6,224 nt of DNA from Bacteroidota bacterium (GTDB taxonomy: Bacteria > Bacteroidota > Bacteroidia > Cytophagales > Cyclobacteriaceae). Every line of letters starts with the position of its first letter. The stretch's first letter is position 1. A model generated the notes under the pieces. It did not search any database. It was given only the letters and a program-made list of their open reading frames with translations, and was not told the DNA's origin. Below are positions 5,892 through 6,224 of this stretch, piece after piece. Both the position numbers and the translations under genes were made by a program. Location of the stretch: positions 1 through 6,224 of the forward strand of contig JAEWLI010000236.1 in assembly GCA_023393375.1 (NCBI GenBank). Reading direction: 5' to 3'.

Positions 5892-5964
5892 ATTCAATTC
5901 CGTTGTATAATTTATTATTAATTTTAACGCAATTTTTTAATTACTAAAAATAAATTGAGCTTAC

Positions 5965-6224
5965 ATGAATATTCACGAGTATCAGGCTAAAAATGTCTTA
6001 AAAGAATTTGGTGTAAAAATACAGGAAGGATATGTGGCCGACACAGTAGATAAGGCTTATGAAAGAGCTAAACAGCTAAAAAATGAAACTGGTACGGAAT
6101 GGTTTGTCATCAAAGCCCAGATTCATGCCGGAGGTCGTGGAAAAGGGGGTGGCGTGAAAGTGGCAAAAAACCTGGAACAGGTAAAAGAAGTAGCTGGGAA
6201 GATACTTGGGATGCAATTAGTAAC
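5965..6224 (+). CDS. sucC: Succinyl-CoA synthetase (ADP-forming) beta subunit, N-terminal part
   Basis: The window ends after 86 codons of this gene, whose product joins SucD to interconvert succinyl-CoA and succinate in the TCA cycle with ATP formation. The start MNIHEYQAKNVLKEFGV matches the hallmark SucC N-terminus (MNLHEYQAKQLF in E. coli), and WFVIKAQIHAGGRGKGGGVK (46-65) is the ATP-grasp nucleotide-binding stretch, with Lys50 matching the E. coli ATP-binding lysine. A full-length protein would be about 390-400 residues, so about four fifths lies beyond the window. The ATG at 5965 is the only sensible start and has no strong Shine-Dalgarno sequence. The gene diverges from lolD. Confidence 0.97.
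   Translation, partial: MNIHEYQAKNVLKEFGVKIQEGYVADTVDKAYERAKQLKNETGTEWFVIKAQIHAGGRGKGGGVKVAKNLEQVKEVAGKILGMQLV

Larger units (their letters stand above)
5557..5964. other. Divergent intergenic region between lolD and sucC
   Basis: This 408-base A+T-rich gap must hold the promoters for both outward-facing genes. I found no clean TTG/TAnnTTTG pair for either. TGAATTTG at about 5571-5564 (minus) is one base off a -7 box but too close to the lolD ATG to convince. No open frame of note is present. Two inverted repeats (5614-5656 and 5862-5891) are listed separately. Confidence 0.6.

Overview
The window looks like chromosomal DNA from a member of the Bacteroidota, probably Cytophagales-like. This rests on the low G+C, the lack of clear Shine-Dalgarno sequences before most starts, two sites fitting the Bacteroidota -33/-7 promoter form (TTG, about 20 nt, TAnnTTTG), and protein types typical of that phylum. 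No insertion sequence, tRNA, rRNA or CRISPR array was seen.

Layout. Positions 1-84 hold the last 27 codons of an unrecognised plus-strand gene. Facing it at about 128-313 is a broken, truncated cupin gene on the minus strand, followed by an intact AraC-family regulator (356-1252, minus). Next is a compact minus-strand arsenic operon, transcribed from 3705 towards 1458: arsR, a shrunken arsD-like reading frame, acr3 and arsC. A 679-nt A+T-rich gap (3706-4384) carries the ars promoter and operator at one end. Near the other end it holds a candidate small RNA on the plus strand, with a good -7 box and a strong intrinsic terminator. A methionine-rich lipoprotein gene (4385-4786) and a LolD-type ABC ATPase gene (4900-5556) follow on the minus strand. 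A 408-nt divergent gap with two inverted repeats leads into the start of sucC (5965 to the window end, plus).

How the genes work together. ArsR is expected to block its own promoter until arsenite binds. ArsC reduces arsenate to arsenite and Acr3 exports arsenite across the inner membrane. The arsD-like frame lies where the ArsD chaperone would sit, but it has lost two of the three arsenite-binding cysteines and roughly half its length, and no arsA is present for it to serve. It still ends in an ATGA overlap with acr3, so its remaining role may be translational coupling. LolD (lipoprotein sorting) and SucC (TCA cycle) are housekeeping genes.

The items most worth following up are the ArsD relic, the candidate small RNA, and the repeat-built methionine-rich lipoprotein. 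I see no clear evidence for a wholly new multi-gene system.
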